A stretch of 64,000 nt of DNA, from positions 744,001-808,000 of the forward strand of contig CAWGTX010000006.1 in NCBI GenBank assembly GCA_963825585.1, given 5' to 3'. Source of the DNA: JAOUGY01 sp963825585. Lineage in GTDB: Bacteria; Actinomycetota; Acidimicrobiia; Spongiisociales; ZC4RG35. The notes under the pieces are model-generated. The model was not told the DNA's origin and did not search any database. It saw only the letters and a list, made by a program, of their open reading frames with translations. Positions within the stretch are counted from its first letter, which is position 1; each line of letters starts with the position of its first letter. Shown here in pieces: positions 1-8,842 of this stretch. A program made the translations under genes and the position numbers.

Positions 1-692
1 TCCTCGCCCAGCAGGTTGTCGACCGGAACGGCGACGTCGGAGAAGAACAACTCGGCGGTGTCCTGGGCGTGCATGCCGACTTTGTCGAGGTTGCGGCCCC
101 GGCCGAATCCCTCCATTCCCGACTCCACCACCACCAGACTCATCCCGGCGTGGCGTTGTGTGGGATCGGTCTTGACGGCAACCACGACCACATCGGCGTT
201 GATGCCGTTGGTGATGAACGTCTTCGTCCCGTTCACGATGTAGTGGTCGCCGTCGCGCACGGCGGTGGTCGAGATACCTGCCAGGTCGGACCCGGCCCCG
301 GGCTCGGTCATGGCGATGGCCGCCATCAGCTCACCCGTCGCCATACCGGGCAGCCACCGCTCCTGCTGGTCGGGGGTTGCGAGGTGGAGGAAGTAGGGCA
401 GGCAGACGTCGTTGTGGAGGGTGATGCACAGACCCGACGCCATCATGTCGGCGCGCATGATCTCCTCACCGACCACGACGTTGAACCGGAAGTCCCCGAC
501 TCCACCGCCGCCGAAAGACTCGGGGATCGCCATACCGAGCAGGCCCTGGGCGCCCGCCTTCCGGAACATCGCCTTGTCGACGATCCCGGCCCGCTCCCAC
601 TCGTCACGGTTGGGCACCATCTCGGACTCCACGAACGAGCGGGCTGTTTGACGGAACAGGTCGTGGTCCTCTCCGAAGATGTCCCGACGCAC
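1..692 (-). CDS. Acyl-CoA dehydrogenase, C-terminal part outside window
   Basis: Flavoenzyme that oxidises acyl-CoA to trans-2-enoyl-CoA, as in beta-oxidation. About 230 codons are visible; the C-terminal half, with the catalytic base, lies beyond base 1. The visible part shows the N-terminal helical domain and the start of the beta domain, with the family signature MTEPGAGSD at residues 128-136 and the later stretch TKTFITNG. The start is a GTG at 692, preceded by a strong GGAGG seven bases upstream and three bases after the stop of the TetR gene, so the two are co-transcribed. The substrate chain length cannot be told. Confidence 0.93.
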   Translation of the reverse strand, partial: MRRDIFGEDHDLFRQTARSFVESEMVPNRDEWERAGIVDKAMFRKAGAQGLLGMAIPESFGGGGVGDFRFNVVVGEEIMRADMMASGLCITLHNDVCLPYFLHLATPDQQERWLPGMATGELMAAIAMTEPGAGSDLAGISTTAVRDGDHYIVNGTKTFITNGINADVVVVAVKTDPTQRHAGMSLVVVESGMEGFGRGRNLDKVGMHAQDTAELFFSDVAVPVDNLLGE

Positions 693-695
693 CGT

Positions 696-1307
696 TCAAC
701 CTCCGTGTTCGATGAGGGCGGCGAACAGCGGCTTCCACTGCTCCACCACCTGTTTCTGTTTGCCGGCGTCCGAGCGGACGATGGCGGTGAGCGCGGCGCC
801 ACGCATGAACTGGAGTGTGAGCTCGATCGCCTGGGCGAAGCTCGGTTCGCCGGCCACCCGGGGTCCGAACAGGTCCACCATCACGGCATGGAGATCGGCG
901 CGCAGTCCCCGCTCGGACTCGACGATCGCATGACGGAGCTCCTCATCGGTACGCGCCGCCGACCACAACTCGAGGTTGGCGGTGAAGAGCGGCCCCGTGA
1001 AGGTCTCCCAGAGCAGATCGATCGCCTGCCCGATCCGATCGTCGCCCTCGGGGAGCCGACGGGCCTGGTCGCGCAGGTTGGCTCCCCGCTGGCCGGCCAG
1101 ATGGCGAACCGACGCCACCAGCAACTCAGCCTTCGAGGTGTAGTGGTGCATGAGGGCGCCGCGGCTGACCCCGGCGCGTTCCTGCACGGCGCTGGTCGTC
1201 GTCCCCTGATAGCCCAGCTCCAACAAGCACGCCACGGTGGCGTCGAGCAGGCGCGTACGTGTCTCGGTGGAACGCTCTTCTTGGGTCCGGCGTTGAGGTA
1301 TGACCAC
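696..1307 (-). CDS. TetR/AcrR-family transcriptional regulator
   Basis: Repressor-type DNA-binding protein of 203 residues. The N-terminal helix-turn-helix lies at about residues 37-57 (TTTSAVQERAGVSRGALMHHY), followed by the variable helical ligand domain. An upstream reading frame continues to 1736 but runs antisense into the acyl-CoA synthetase gene, so I place the start at GTG 1307. That codon has no Shine-Dalgarno but has TAGCGT seven bases upstream, consistent with a leaderless message. It is the first gene of a pair with the acyl-CoA dehydrogenase and lies downstream of the acyl-CoA synthetase, so control of fatty-acid use in response to an acyl-CoA or similar ligand is a reasonable guess. 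Confidence 0.9.
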   Translation of the reverse strand: MVIPQRRTQEERSTETRTRLLDATVACLLELGYQGTTTSAVQERAGVSRGALMHHYTSKAELLVASVRHLAGQRGANLRDQARRLPEGDDRIGQAIDLLWETFTGPLFTANLELWSAARTDEELRHAIVESERGLRADLHAVMVDLFGPRVAGEPSFAQAIELTLQFMRGAALTAIVRSDAGKQKQVVEQWKPLFAALIEHGG

Positions 1308-1314
1308 GTCGACG

Positions 1315-1347
1315 ACGCTACCAGGAACAAACAGTACGGTCGGTTTG
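1315..1347 (-). promoter_or_regulatory. Leaderless -10 box and candidate TetR operator
   Basis: TAGCGT (reverse strand, 1315-1320) sits seven bases before the GTG of the TetR gene. Just upstream, 1330-1347 reads AAACAGTACGGTCGGTTT, an imperfect inverted repeat (6 of 9 half-site positions match) of the kind TetR proteins bind. It overlaps where the -35 element would be, so autorepression is plausible. Confidence 0.45.
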
Positions 1348-1373
1348 GGGAGGTCGACAGGTCGCCAGGCAAG

Positions 1374-1396
1374 TTGACTCGTTGACTCGTTGACCG
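1374..1396. repeat. Octamer tandem repeat (GTTGACTC)
   Basis: Just under three direct copies of GTTGACTC lie between the 3' end of the acyl-CoA synthetase gene and the TetR promoter. The words GTTGAC and GTCGAC recur in other intergenic repeats of this window (20163-20262, 34580-34673, 52944-52965), always just downstream of a gene. Confidence 0.7.
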
Positions 1397-1408
1397 GGCC
1401 GCGACGTA

Positions 1409-3259
1409 CTAGGCCTCCTGGTACATCGCCTCGATCTCGTCGGCGTACTTCTCCAGCACGACCCGTCGCTTGAGCTTGAGCGAAGGCGTGATCTCCCCGG
1501 AATCCGGCGTCCACTCGTCGGAGACCACGTGGTACTGCTTGACCTGTTCGACCCGGGAGACGTGCTGGTTGGCCTCGTCGACGATGCGCTTGATCTCGGC
1601 CTGGACCTTGGGGTTCGCGGCGAAGGTCGCCAGGTCGGTGTATTCGAGGCCGTTCGCCGCCGCCCACGCCGGCGCCTCCTCGGCGTCGAGCGCCAGCACC
1701 ATCGTGAGGTACTTGCGGGCGTCGCCGATCATGCACGCTTGCGAGATGAGCGGGTTGTTCTTGACGATCGTCTCGAGCTTCGCCGGGGCGATGTTCTTGC
1801 CGGCGGCCGTGATGATGATCTCCTTCTTGCGGCCCACGATCGACAGATACCCGTCTGCATCGATCTGACCGAGATCACCCGAGTGCAGCCAGCCCTCCGA
1901 ATCGAAGGTCTCGGCCGTCTCCTGTGGCATCTTGTAGTAACCGGCGGTGATGACTCCGCCCCGCATGAGCACTTCGCCATCCTCGGCCAGCTTCACCTCG
2001 ACACCGGGAAGCGCCGGACCGACCGTACCGATCTTGTTGGGAAGCCCAGGCCGGTTGGTGGTGGCGGGTCCGGTGGTCTCGCTCATCCCGAAGAGCTCGT
2101 AGAGCGGCACGCCGATGGCGTTGAAGAAGACGATCAACTCGGGGTCGATGGGGGCCGCCGCCGTGACTGCGATCGTGAGGTCGTCGAGACCCATCTGAGT
2201 CCGGACCTTGGCGAAGACAAGCCGGTCGAACAGCGCAGCCTTGGCCTTGGCGAGCAAGCCCGGATTGCGGCCCTCCCCCAGCGCCCGCTGCACCTCGAGG
2301 GCGTTGTGGAGCGCCTTCATGATGAGGTCACGCTTCTCGTTCTCCTCGAACCGACCCATCAGACGGGCATGGAACTTCTCCCACACACGGGGAACGGCGA
2401 AGAAGACCTGGGGCCGGGCCTTCTGGATGTAGTCGAGAACCTGGGTGAGATCGGGGCAGTAGTAGACCTCACCGGCCAGATAGATGCCGTTGTAGTGGGT
2501 CGACAGCCGCTCGGCGATGTGAGCCAAAGGCAGATACGAGACCATGCGGGGGTTCGCCGGCGGGTTGGCGGCCCTCCTGATGCACTCTGCCGTCCACAAC
2601 ACGTTCCGATGGGTGATCATGACACCCTTGGGGATGCCCGTGGTGCCGGAGGTGTAGATGAGGGTGGCCATGGTCTCGGGCGTGATCGACGCCGTTGCCT
2701 CCTCGATCATCTGTGGCGTATCGGCGAGGGCGGCCCGGCCCCGCTCGAGCAACTCGTCCCAGGACAGGACCCAGTCGCTGGTTGCGTAGTTGTCGGCGCC
2801 TTCCAGAAGCACCACGTACTGCAGGCTCGGCAGCTGGGGTTTGATCTCCTCCCAGCGCTTCATGAAGTCGGGGTCCTCCACCACCGCCACCTTGGCCTCA
2901 CAGTTCTGGGCGACGTACTGGATCTGCTCGGCCGTCAGTGTCGAGTAGATCGTGACACCGGTGCCGCCGGCGTGGATGGCGGCGAGGTCGGCGGTCGCAT
3001 GCTCCGGGCGATTGCCCGCCATGATGGCCACGTAGTCGTCGGCGCCGAATCCCAACGACAGCAGTCCAGCGGCTGCCTCGGAGACCCGGGTGCGGTACTG
3101 GGACCAGGTGAGGTGCTTCCACACCGACCCGTCCTTCCAGTGGATCGCCGGCTGGTCGGGATACCGCTCGGCATTGCGCTTGAAGATGTCGACGAGTGTC
3201 TTGCCCTCGACAACGGCGTCGATCTCCTTGCGCTCTCGCAGCGTGGTCTCTGAGGTCAT
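1409..3259 (-). CDS. fadD: Long-chain acyl-CoA synthetase (AMP-binding, FadD15 type)
   Basis: Activates fatty acids to acyl-CoA by way of an acyl-adenylate. The 616 residues match the usual length of about 600. Adenylation motifs appear in order: the phosphate loop TLIYTSGTTGIPKGV, YELFGMSETTGP, GWLHSGDLG and GRKKEIIITAAGKNIAP, the last holding the hinge and C-terminal lysine region. The start ATG at 3259 has AAGGAG at good spacing. The gene lies 14 bases after the CoA-transferase gene on the same strand, and the two are probably one operon. The exact chain-length preference is not visible. Confidence 0.95.
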   Translation of the reverse strand: MTSETTLRERKEIDAVVEGKTLVDIFKRNAERYPDQPAIHWKDGSVWKHLTWSQYRTRVSEAAAGLLSLGFGADDYVAIMAGNRPEHATADLAAIHAGGTGVTIYSTLTAEQIQYVAQNCEAKVAVVEDPDFMKRWEEIKPQLPSLQYVVLLEGADNYATSDWVLSWDELLERGRAALADTPQMIEEATASITPETMATLIYTSGTTGIPKGVMITHRNVLWTAECIRRAANPPANPRMVSYLPLAHIAERLSTHYNGIYLAGEVYYCPDLTQVLDYIQKARPQVFFAVPRVWEKFHARLMGRFEENEKRDLIMKALHNALEVQRALGEGRNPGLLAKAKAALFDRLVFAKVRTQMGLDDLTIAVTAAAPIDPELIVFFNAIGVPLYELFGMSETTGPATTNRPGLPNKIGTVGPALPGVEVKLAEDGEVLMRGGVITAGYYKMPQETAETFDSEGWLHSGDLGQIDADGYLSIVGRKKEIIITAAGKNIAPAKLETIVKNNPLISQACMIGDARKYLTMVLALDAEEAPAWAAANGLEYTDLATFAANPKVQAEIKRIVDEANQHVSRVEQVKQYHVVSDEWTPDSGEITPSLKLKRRVVLEKYADEIEAMYQEA

Positions 3260-3273
3260 TCTTGGCTCCTTGG

Positions 3274-4401
3274 TCAGCGCAGCGGAAGCAGGAGTCTATC
3301 CACCTCGTCGTCTTCGAGCCCCAGCCACACCAGGATCTCTCGGGAATGGGCACCGATCACCACCGGAGGGCGTGGGATGGGGGGAGGCGTCGCCGAGAAC
3401 CTCGGAGCAGGCGCCGGTTGGATCACACCATCCACCTCCACGAACAGGTCACGTGCCACGTTGTGCGGATGATGTGGCGCTTCGGCGAGGCTCATCACCG
3501 GCGCCACACACGCATCCGATCCTTCGAACACCTCGACCCATTCGTCCCGGGTCCGGGTTCGAAACACCTGGGCGAACCGGTTCCGGAGATGCGGCCATTC
3601 CGACCGATCGAAACGGTCCGGCAACCCTTCCTCCGCCAAGCCGAGACGATCGACCAGCTCGGAGTAGAACTGCGGCTCCAGCGCGCCGACCGCCACATGG
3701 TTGCCGTCGGCGGTCTCGTAGGTGTCGTAGAAGGGCGCTCCCCCGTCGATCAGGTTCGACCTGCGGACCGTGCTCCACATGCCGACCGCCATCAAGCCGT
3801 GGAACATGGTCGTGAGGTGGGCCGCTCCATCCACCATCGCGGCGTCCACCACCTGTCCGCCACCTCCCGCACGGGCATGCAGAACCCCCGCCAGCACCCC
3901 AACGGCCAGGAACATGGCACCCCCACCGAAATCGGCTGCCAGATTGAGCGGTGGGATCGGTTTGTCCTCGGTGCCGATCGGATGTAATGCACCTGACACG
4001 GCGAGATAGTCGATGTCGTGACCGGCCGTCGCCGCCAGCGGCCCGTGTTGGCCCCATCCGGTCATTCGACCGTACACCAGGTTCGGGTTCCGGGCGAGAC
4101 ACTCCTCCGGGCCCAATCCGAGCCGCTCGGCCACGCCCGGTCGGAAGCCCTCGATGAGGGCATCGGCCCGGTCACACAGCCGGAGCGCCACATCCAGCCC
4201 ATCGGCGGTCTTCAGGTCGAGGACGATCGAGCGTTTTCCCCGCTGCAACACAAGGTCGGGCGCAGCGGCCAACCCTCCCCCACCGGGCCGATCCACCCGG
4301 ATCACATCGGCGCCCAGATCCGCCAGCAGCATCCCGCAGTACGGAGCCGGCCCGAGACCGGCGAACTCGATGATCGTCGTGCCGTTCAGTGGTCCAGACA
4401 T
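3274..4401 (-). CDS. Class III CoA-transferase / alpha-methylacyl-CoA racemase family
   Basis: CaiB/BaiF-type protein of 375 residues, either moving CoA between carboxylic acids or racemising 2-methylacyl-CoA. The N-terminus carries the typical FAGLGPAPYCGMLLADLGADVIRVD, split here as FAGLGPAPYCGML then ADLGADVIRVD, and GHDIDYLAVSG contains the Asp expected at the active site. The frame stays open to 4482, but the extra N-terminus translates a heptamer repeat (STFYV). I therefore chose ATG 4401, which has TACCCT six bases upstream and no Shine-Dalgarno. It precedes the acyl-CoA synthetase in one unit. The family mixes racemases and transferases, so the reaction is not assigned. Confidence 0.9.
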   Translation of the reverse strand: MSGPLNGTTIIEFAGLGPAPYCGMLLADLGADVIRVDRPGGGGLAAAPDLVLQRGKRSIVLDLKTADGLDVALRLCDRADALIEGFRPGVAERLGLGPEECLARNPNLVYGRMTGWGQHGPLAATAGHDIDYLAVSGALHPIGTEDKPIPPLNLAADFGGGAMFLAVGVLAGVLHARAGGGGQVVDAAMVDGAAHLTTMFHGLMAVGMWSTVRRSNLIDGGAPFYDTYETADGNHVAVGALEPQFYSELVDRLGLAEEGLPDRFDRSEWPHLRNRFAQVFRTRTRDEWVEVFEGSDACVAPVMSLAEAPHHPHNVARDLFVEVDGVIQPAPAPRFSATPPPIPRPPVVIGAHSREILVWLGLEDDEVDRLLLPLR

Positions 4402-4407
4402 GACCGA

Positions 4408-4413
4408 AGGGTA
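4408..4413 (-). promoter_or_regulatory. Leaderless -10 box of the CoA-transferase gene
   Basis: TACCCT on the reverse strand lies six bases before ATG 4401, with no ribosome-binding site between. This fits the TANNNT leaderless pattern seen before about fifteen genes here. Confidence 0.5.
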
Positions 4414-4445
4414 GAGCCATGCGACGAGGGGCGACGCCCGACGAG

Positions 4446-4604
4446 GTACAACGTAAAACGTAGAACGTAGAACGTCCGGCACCTCGACCTCGTTGACTGC
4501 ATCGAGGCCGACAAGTGCCGAGCGGATGGGGTCGAAGGATGCGCAACGACACCGCCCGATCGGCGGTACGTTCTACGTTGAACGTTCTACGTTCTACGTT
4601 CTAC
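4446..4604. repeat. Two heptamer arrays in inverted orientation
   Basis: The first array (4446-4475) is four to five copies of GTAGAAC/GTACAAC-type heptamers; the second (4566-4604) is the reverse complement, GTTCTAC/GTTGAAC. The arms are about 90 bases apart and could pair over 25-30 bases, giving a long hairpin between the 3' end of the ABC importer operon and the CoA-transferase promoter. The same heptamer heads each unit of the array at 15.9-16.9 kb. Confidence 0.85.
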
Positions 4605-4634
4605 CGGTTATCGGCGCGGTCAGCGCGATCACCC

Positions 4635-5645
4635 TCACGCGCCAGCGCGTGCTGTCTTGATAACCACCGGCTCGGCGAAGTGGCAGGCGGCGAGATGGCC
4701 ATGGTGTTCGATGAGCGGAGGTGCCTGCTCGGAGCAGATGTCCTGGGCTTTCCAGCAGCGGGTGCGGAACACACATCCCGAGGGAGGGTCGGCCGGGTTG
4801 GGAACGTCACCGGTGAGCACGATCCGCTCGCGTTGGGAGCGGCCGACCGGTTCCGGCACCGGCACCGCCGACAACAGGGCCTGGGTGTAGGGGTGCACCG
4901 GGTTGTGGAAGATCTCTTCCTTGCTCCCTATCTCGGCCATCTTTCCGAGGTACATGACCCCGACCCGATCGGAGATGTGGCGCACCACCGAGAGGTCGTG
5001 GGCGATGAACAGGTACGTGATCCCCAGTCGTTCCTGGATCTCCATGAGCAGGTTGATCACCTGAGCCTGGATGGAGACGTCGAGAGCAGAGACCGGCTCA
5101 TCCAGCAGCAGCATCTGGGGGTCGAGCGCCAGGGCACGGGCCACCCCGATCCGCTGCCGTTGGCCACCAGAGAACTCGTGCGGGAATCGATTGCCATGCT
5201 CGGGGCTGAGCTGGACGAGCTTGAGCAGTTCCGCCACACGATCCGGCCCACCGTCGTCGAACAGCCCGTGGATGCGCAGCGGCTCGCCCACGATCTCCCG
5301 GACCGTCATCCGGGGGTTGAGTGAGGCGTACGGATCCTGGAAGACGATCTGCATCTCACGGCGAAGTGGGCGCATCTCGGATCGCGACAGTCCGCTGATC
5401 TCGGTTCCCTGGAAGCGGATGCTTCCCGCGGTGGGATCGAGCAGACGCATCACGGCGCGGGCGGTCGTCGACTTCCCACACCCGGACTCGCCCACCAGTC
5501 CGAGCGTTTCACCGGGCGCCAGGCTGAACGAGACACCGTCGACGGCGTACACGTACCCCACCGTCTTGCGGAACAGGCCTTCTTTGATCGGGAAATGGAC
5601 CTTGAGGTCGGAGACCTCGAGCAGTGCCCCGTTCGGCTCAGCCAA
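4635..5645 (-). CDS. dppF: Peptide-type ABC importer, ATP-binding protein (DppF/OppF)
   Basis: Cytoplasmic ATPase of 336 residues that powers a peptide or nickel-class importer. Walker A is GESGCGKST, the signature SGGQRQR, Walker B MLLLDEP, and the switch His is in IAHDLSVVRHI. The C-terminal extension typical of this subfamily carries the cysteine cluster around GCVFRTRCWKAQDIC, which in relatives binds an iron-sulfur cluster. The start ATG overlaps the end of the partner ATPase gene by eight bases. It is the last gene of the five-gene operon. Peptide as substrate is inferred from the family only. Confidence 0.95.
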   Translation of the reverse strand: MAEPNGALLEVSDLKVHFPIKEGLFRKTVGYVYAVDGVSFSLAPGETLGLVGESGCGKSTTARAVMRLLDPTAGSIRFQGTEISGLSRSEMRPLRREMQIVFQDPYASLNPRMTVREIVGEPLRIHGLFDDGGPDRVAELLKLVQLSPEHGNRFPHEFSGGQRQRIGVARALALDPQMLLLDEPVSALDVSIQAQVINLLMEIQERLGITYLFIAHDLSVVRHISDRVGVMYLGKMAEIGSKEEIFHNPVHPYTQALLSAVPVPEPVGRSQRERIVLTGDVPNPADPPSGCVFRTRCWKAQDICSEQAPPLIEHHGHLAACHFAEPVVIKTARAGA

Positions 5646-6678
5646 TGCGACCCCCCTCCGATGTGATTCCGGCCTCGGCGGCCTCCTTGTCGACCTCGGT
5701 CGCCATCTCGTGGGTGAAGTGACAGGCTGCTGCTTTCAGTCCCTCTCCGAGGACCGGGACGTCGGTTCGGCAGATTTCTCGTCCCTGGAAGAGTCGGCAG
5801 CGGGGGTGGAAGGCGCATCCACTGGGCCGGTTGATCAGGCTGGGCGGATTGCCTGGGATGGGGAGCAGTTTCTTGATCTCCCCGCTGAGCCGGGGAAGGC
5901 TCATCATCAGCCCGAGCGTGTAGGGATGCCGGGGCGCGTGGAAGATCTCCTCGACGGCGCCCTGCTCGACCACCTTGCCTCCGTACATGACGGCGACCTT
6001 GTCGACCATCTCGGCTACCACCCCGAGATCGTGGGTGATCAGGACGAGAGCTGTTCCGCTCTCGATGGTCGCCTGCTTGAGCACGTCGAGCACCTGAGCC
6101 TGGATGGTCACGTCGAGGGCGGTGGTCGGCTCGTCTGCGATGATGACGGCGGGGTCATTGGCGATGGCCATGGCGATCATCGCCCGCTGGCGCATACCGC
6201 CCGAGTACTCGTGCGGGTACTGGTCGAAACGACGATCCGGATTGGGGACACCCACCCGCTCCAGCAGACCGATGGTCCGGTTGCGTGCTTCGCCGGAGGT
6301 CATCCCGTGGTTGTGCTCGAGCAGCGCCTCGGCGATCTGCTCACCGACCGTGAACACCGGATTGAGCGAAGTCATCGGGTCCTGGAACACCATCCCGATC
6401 TCCTTGTTGCGCACCTTGCGCAACTCCTCGACCGGCAGACCGATCAGGTTCCGTCCCTTGTAGCGAACCTCGCCGCTGACGATCCGGCCCGGCGGCATCT
6501 GGATGAGGCCGAGGGCGGACATCACCGTGACACTCTTGCCCGAACCGGACTCCCCCACGACTCCGAGCGTCTCCCCGGCCGACACCGAGTAGCTGACACC
6601 ATCGACGGCGTGAACCACACCGTCGGTCGTGTCGAACTCGACCACCAGGTTGTCGATCTCCAATACAGGTTCGCTCAC
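5638..6678 (-). CDS. dppD: Peptide-type ABC importer, ATP-binding protein (DppD/OppD)
   Basis: Second ATPase of the importer, 346 residues. It has Walker A GESGSGKSV, signature YSGGMRQR, Walker B VIIADEPTTALD, and the C-terminal Cys-rich extension GCAFHPRCRLFQGREIC. The frame is open further upstream, but that part runs through the permease gene in another frame. The GTG at 6678 lies four bases after the permease stop codon and begins the conserved strand EPVLEIDNLVVEF, so it is the natural start. It functions as a heterodimer with the DppF-type ATPase. Confidence 0.94.
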   Translation of the reverse strand: MSEPVLEIDNLVVEFDTTDGVVHAVDGVSYSVSAGETLGVVGESGSGKSVTVMSALGLIQMPPGRIVSGEVRYKGRNLIGLPVEELRKVRNKEIGMVFQDPMTSLNPVFTVGEQIAEALLEHNHGMTSGEARNRTIGLLERVGVPNPDRRFDQYPHEYSGGMRQRAMIAMAIANDPAVIIADEPTTALDVTIQAQVLDVLKQATIESGTALVLITHDLGVVAEMVDKVAVMYGGKVVEQGAVEEIFHAPRHPYTLGLMMSLPRLSGEIKKLLPIPGNPPSLINRPSGCAFHPRCRLFQGREICRTDVPVLGEGLKAAACHFTHEMATEVDKEAAEAGITSEGGRIG

Positions 6679-6682
6679 GACC

Positions 6683-7678
6683 TCACGCCACCCGCTGCTT
6701 GGGGTCGAGTGCGTCGCGAAGGCCGTCTCCGATGAAGTTGATACACAGGGCGATGGCCACGATGGTGAGTCCGGGGAAGGTGGCGAGCCACCACTGCGTG
6801 GTGAGGGCGTCCTGACCATCCGAGATCAACTTGCCGAGAGCCGGGAACGGGGGCTGGATGCCGAAGCCGAGGAACGACAGGGCCGCCTCGACCAGGATGG
6901 CGGTGGCGACGGTCAGCGTCGCGTTCACGATGATCGCCCCGAGCGCATTGGGGAGGATGTGGCGGAAGATGATCCGGCTGTCCGATGCACCGAGCGCCTT
7001 GGCGGCCTCGACGTACTCCTTTTCCCGGAGCCCGAGGAACTCGCCTCGCACCACGCGCGCCAGGGTCGTCCAGAACAGGAACGCCAACACGAAGGCCACC
7101 CGGATCGGGTTTCCCTGCCCCCAGAACTTGGCGAGGATCATCAGCACAGGCAGGAACGGGAGCGTGAAGAACAGGTCGGTGACGCGCATCAGCAGGTTGT
7201 CTACCCATTTGCCGTAGTAGCCGGCGATACCACCGACCACGATCCCGATCATGGTCGACACCGACGCCACGATGGCGGCCACCGTCATGGAGGTCCGGGT
7301 CCCGTAGATGGTGCGGGAGAAGTAGTCCCTGCCGATCTTGTCGGTGCCGAAGAAGTGGCTGTCTTCGAAGGTGGGGGCCAGGGAACGATCGGGCACGTTG
7401 GGAGCATCGAAAGGATATGGAGCGATCTGCTCGGCGAACAGGGCCGACAGAACGATGATGGTGAGGATGATCAGCGATCCCACCGCCAGCTTGTGCTGGA
7501 AGAACTTCCGTCGAGCCAGTTGCCACTGGGTGAGCGACTGTATCTCGAGGCCCTCCATCTCGAGGTTGTCGAGCTCGGACCTCGTCATGGTGTCGAGCCC
7601 GTTCAACGGCTCCGAACCGGGGACGTTGTCGTCGTCGCCCGGTGGCGACCCCGGAAGGCGTTCTACCTGATCAGTCAT
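6683..7678 (-). CDS. dppC: Peptide-type ABC importer, permease (DppC/OppC)
   Basis: Inner-membrane permease of 331 residues. A first membrane segment near residues 68-90 is followed by a periplasmic loop containing HFFGTDKIGRDYFSR, a family hallmark, then a five-helix core with the coupling loop EYVEAAKALGASDSRIIFRH. ATG 7678 overlaps the end of the dppB gene by eight bases (ATGACTGA), which fixes the start. The N-terminal cytoplasmic tail of about 65 residues is longer than usual and rich in acidic residues. Confidence 0.94.
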   Translation of the reverse strand: MTDQVERLPGSPPGDDDNVPGSEPLNGLDTMTRSELDNLEMEGLEIQSLTQWQLARRKFFQHKLAVGSLIILTIIVLSALFAEQIAPYPFDAPNVPDRSLAPTFEDSHFFGTDKIGRDYFSRTIYGTRTSMTVAAIVASVSTMIGIVVGGIAGYYGKWVDNLLMRVTDLFFTLPFLPVLMILAKFWGQGNPIRVAFVLAFLFWTTLARVVRGEFLGLREKEYVEAAKALGASDSRIIFRHILPNALGAIIVNATLTVATAILVEAALSFLGFGIQPPFPALGKLISDGQDALTTQWWLATFPGLTIVAIALCINFIGDGLRDALDPKQRVA

Positions 7679-8648
7679 ATCGGATCCTCGGGTCGAGCCA
7701 GCCGTAGGCGATGTCTGCAAGGAGATTTCCGACGATGATGGCAACAGCCGTCACCACCAGCCACGCCATGATGGTGTAGGCGTCACCCTGACCGAGCGCA
7801 TCGAAGAAGAACTTGCCCATCCCCGGCCAGGCGAAGATCGTCTCGGTGATCACCGCGCCGCCGAGCAGACCGCCGAAGCTGATCGCCGCCAGGGTGACCA
7901 CCGGGATGAGGGCGTTGCGAAGACCGTGCTTCATGGTCACCGTCCGCTCGGAGAGACCTTTTGCCCGGGCGGTCCTGATGTAGTCGGCGTTGAGGACCTC
8001 GAGCATGGAGGCCCGCTGGAACCGGCTGTAGGTGGCGATGTTGACGTAGGCGAGCGTGGCGATCGGCAGCACCATGTGCTGGGCCCGGTCGATGAGCTCG
8101 GGGATGAACCCGGTGCCCACCACTGCGAAACTGGTCTGCCCGAACGTGTAGAACAGGCGGACCCCGGTGGCGAGGAACAGCCCGGTCACGGCGGCCTGCA
8201 GCATGAGGGCGAACCAGAAGATCGGGACCGAGAACCCGAAGAAGCTGAGCGTGGTGGTGGTGTAGTCGAACACCGAGTACTGCTTCTTGGCCGACTTGAC
8301 GCCCAACCAGATGGCAGAGGAGATGGCGATGATCTCGGAGATGAGGATGAGCTGGATCGTGTTGCCGGCCGCCCGCACCAGCTCGGGCCAGATCGGGTCG
8401 TTCCCGAGAGCGGTGGTGTTGCGCTCTGTGAAGAAGTCCTGAGCCCAGTAGACGTACTGGACGTACCAGGGGTCGTCGAGGTGCTTGCGTTCGACGATGT
8501 TGGCGATGGTCTGTTCACTGACGTTGGGGATCAACTGGAGCGACGCCAGCGGGTCGGCGATCTCGCTCATCCCCCAGAAGATGATCACTGTGGAGAGGAT
8601 CAGCACGGGAATGCTGTTGAGGATTCTCCTGATGATGAAGGTCGCCAT
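7671..8648 (-). CDS. dppB: Peptide-type ABC importer, permease (DppB/OppB)
   Basis: Partner permease of 325 residues. It begins with FIIRRILNSIPVLILSTVI, the usual first helix, and carries the coupling loop DYIRTARAKGLSERTV and the end motif LADIAYGWLDPRIRYD. It overlaps dppC and lies 194 bases after the binding-protein gene, from which it is separated by a strong hairpin at 8800-8830. The permease and ATPase genes are therefore probably made partly by read-through of that hairpin. Confidence 0.94.
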   Translation of the reverse strand: MATFIIRRILNSIPVLILSTVIIFWGMSEIADPLASLQLIPNVSEQTIANIVERKHLDDPWYVQYVYWAQDFFTERNTTALGNDPIWPELVRAAGNTIQLILISEIIAISSAIWLGVKSAKKQYSVFDYTTTTLSFFGFSVPIFWFALMLQAAVTGLFLATGVRLFYTFGQTSFAVVGTGFIPELIDRAQHMVLPIATLAYVNIATYSRFQRASMLEVLNADYIRTARAKGLSERTVTMKHGLRNALIPVVTLAAISFGGLLGGAVITETIFAWPGMGKFFFDALGQGDAYTIMAWLVVTAVAIIVGNLLADIAYGWLDPRIRYD

Positions 8649-8799
8649 GTGATGGAGCGTCGCCTGGTTCGGAAGCGGTGGACGGAGAGGCTACCTGGTC
8701 TGCCGGCGTGTGGTCGGCCCGACCCGGGAAAAGACCGGAGCATTCGATCGGTTGGAGGCCACGGAAAGGAACTGTGGAAACGGTTCAGGGGAAGGAAGT

Positions 8800-8830
8800 G
8801 TGGGGGGCCACCGAGGTGGTGGCCCCCCAC
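8800..8830 (-). terminator. Strong hairpin after the binding-protein gene
   Basis: A perfect 13-bp inverted repeat (GTGGGGGGCCACC, loop GAGGT, then GGTGGCCCCCCAC) starts 13 bases after the stop of the solute-binding protein gene. The transcript then runs into CTTCCTTCC rather than a clean T-tract. It would reduce transcription into dppB, the common way such operons make more binding protein than membrane protein. Confidence 0.75.
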
Positions 8831-8842
8831 GTCTTCATTCGA

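Noticed and set aside
1529..3253. A 574-codon forward open frame antisense to fadD, and a similar one at 69-1385
   Set aside because: Both are shadows of clear reverse-strand genes with no domain of their own.
4402..4482. Longer N-terminus for the CoA-transferase starting at 4482
   Set aside because: The extra 27 residues translate a heptamer repeat, and ATG 4401 has a promoter box and starts the conserved fold.
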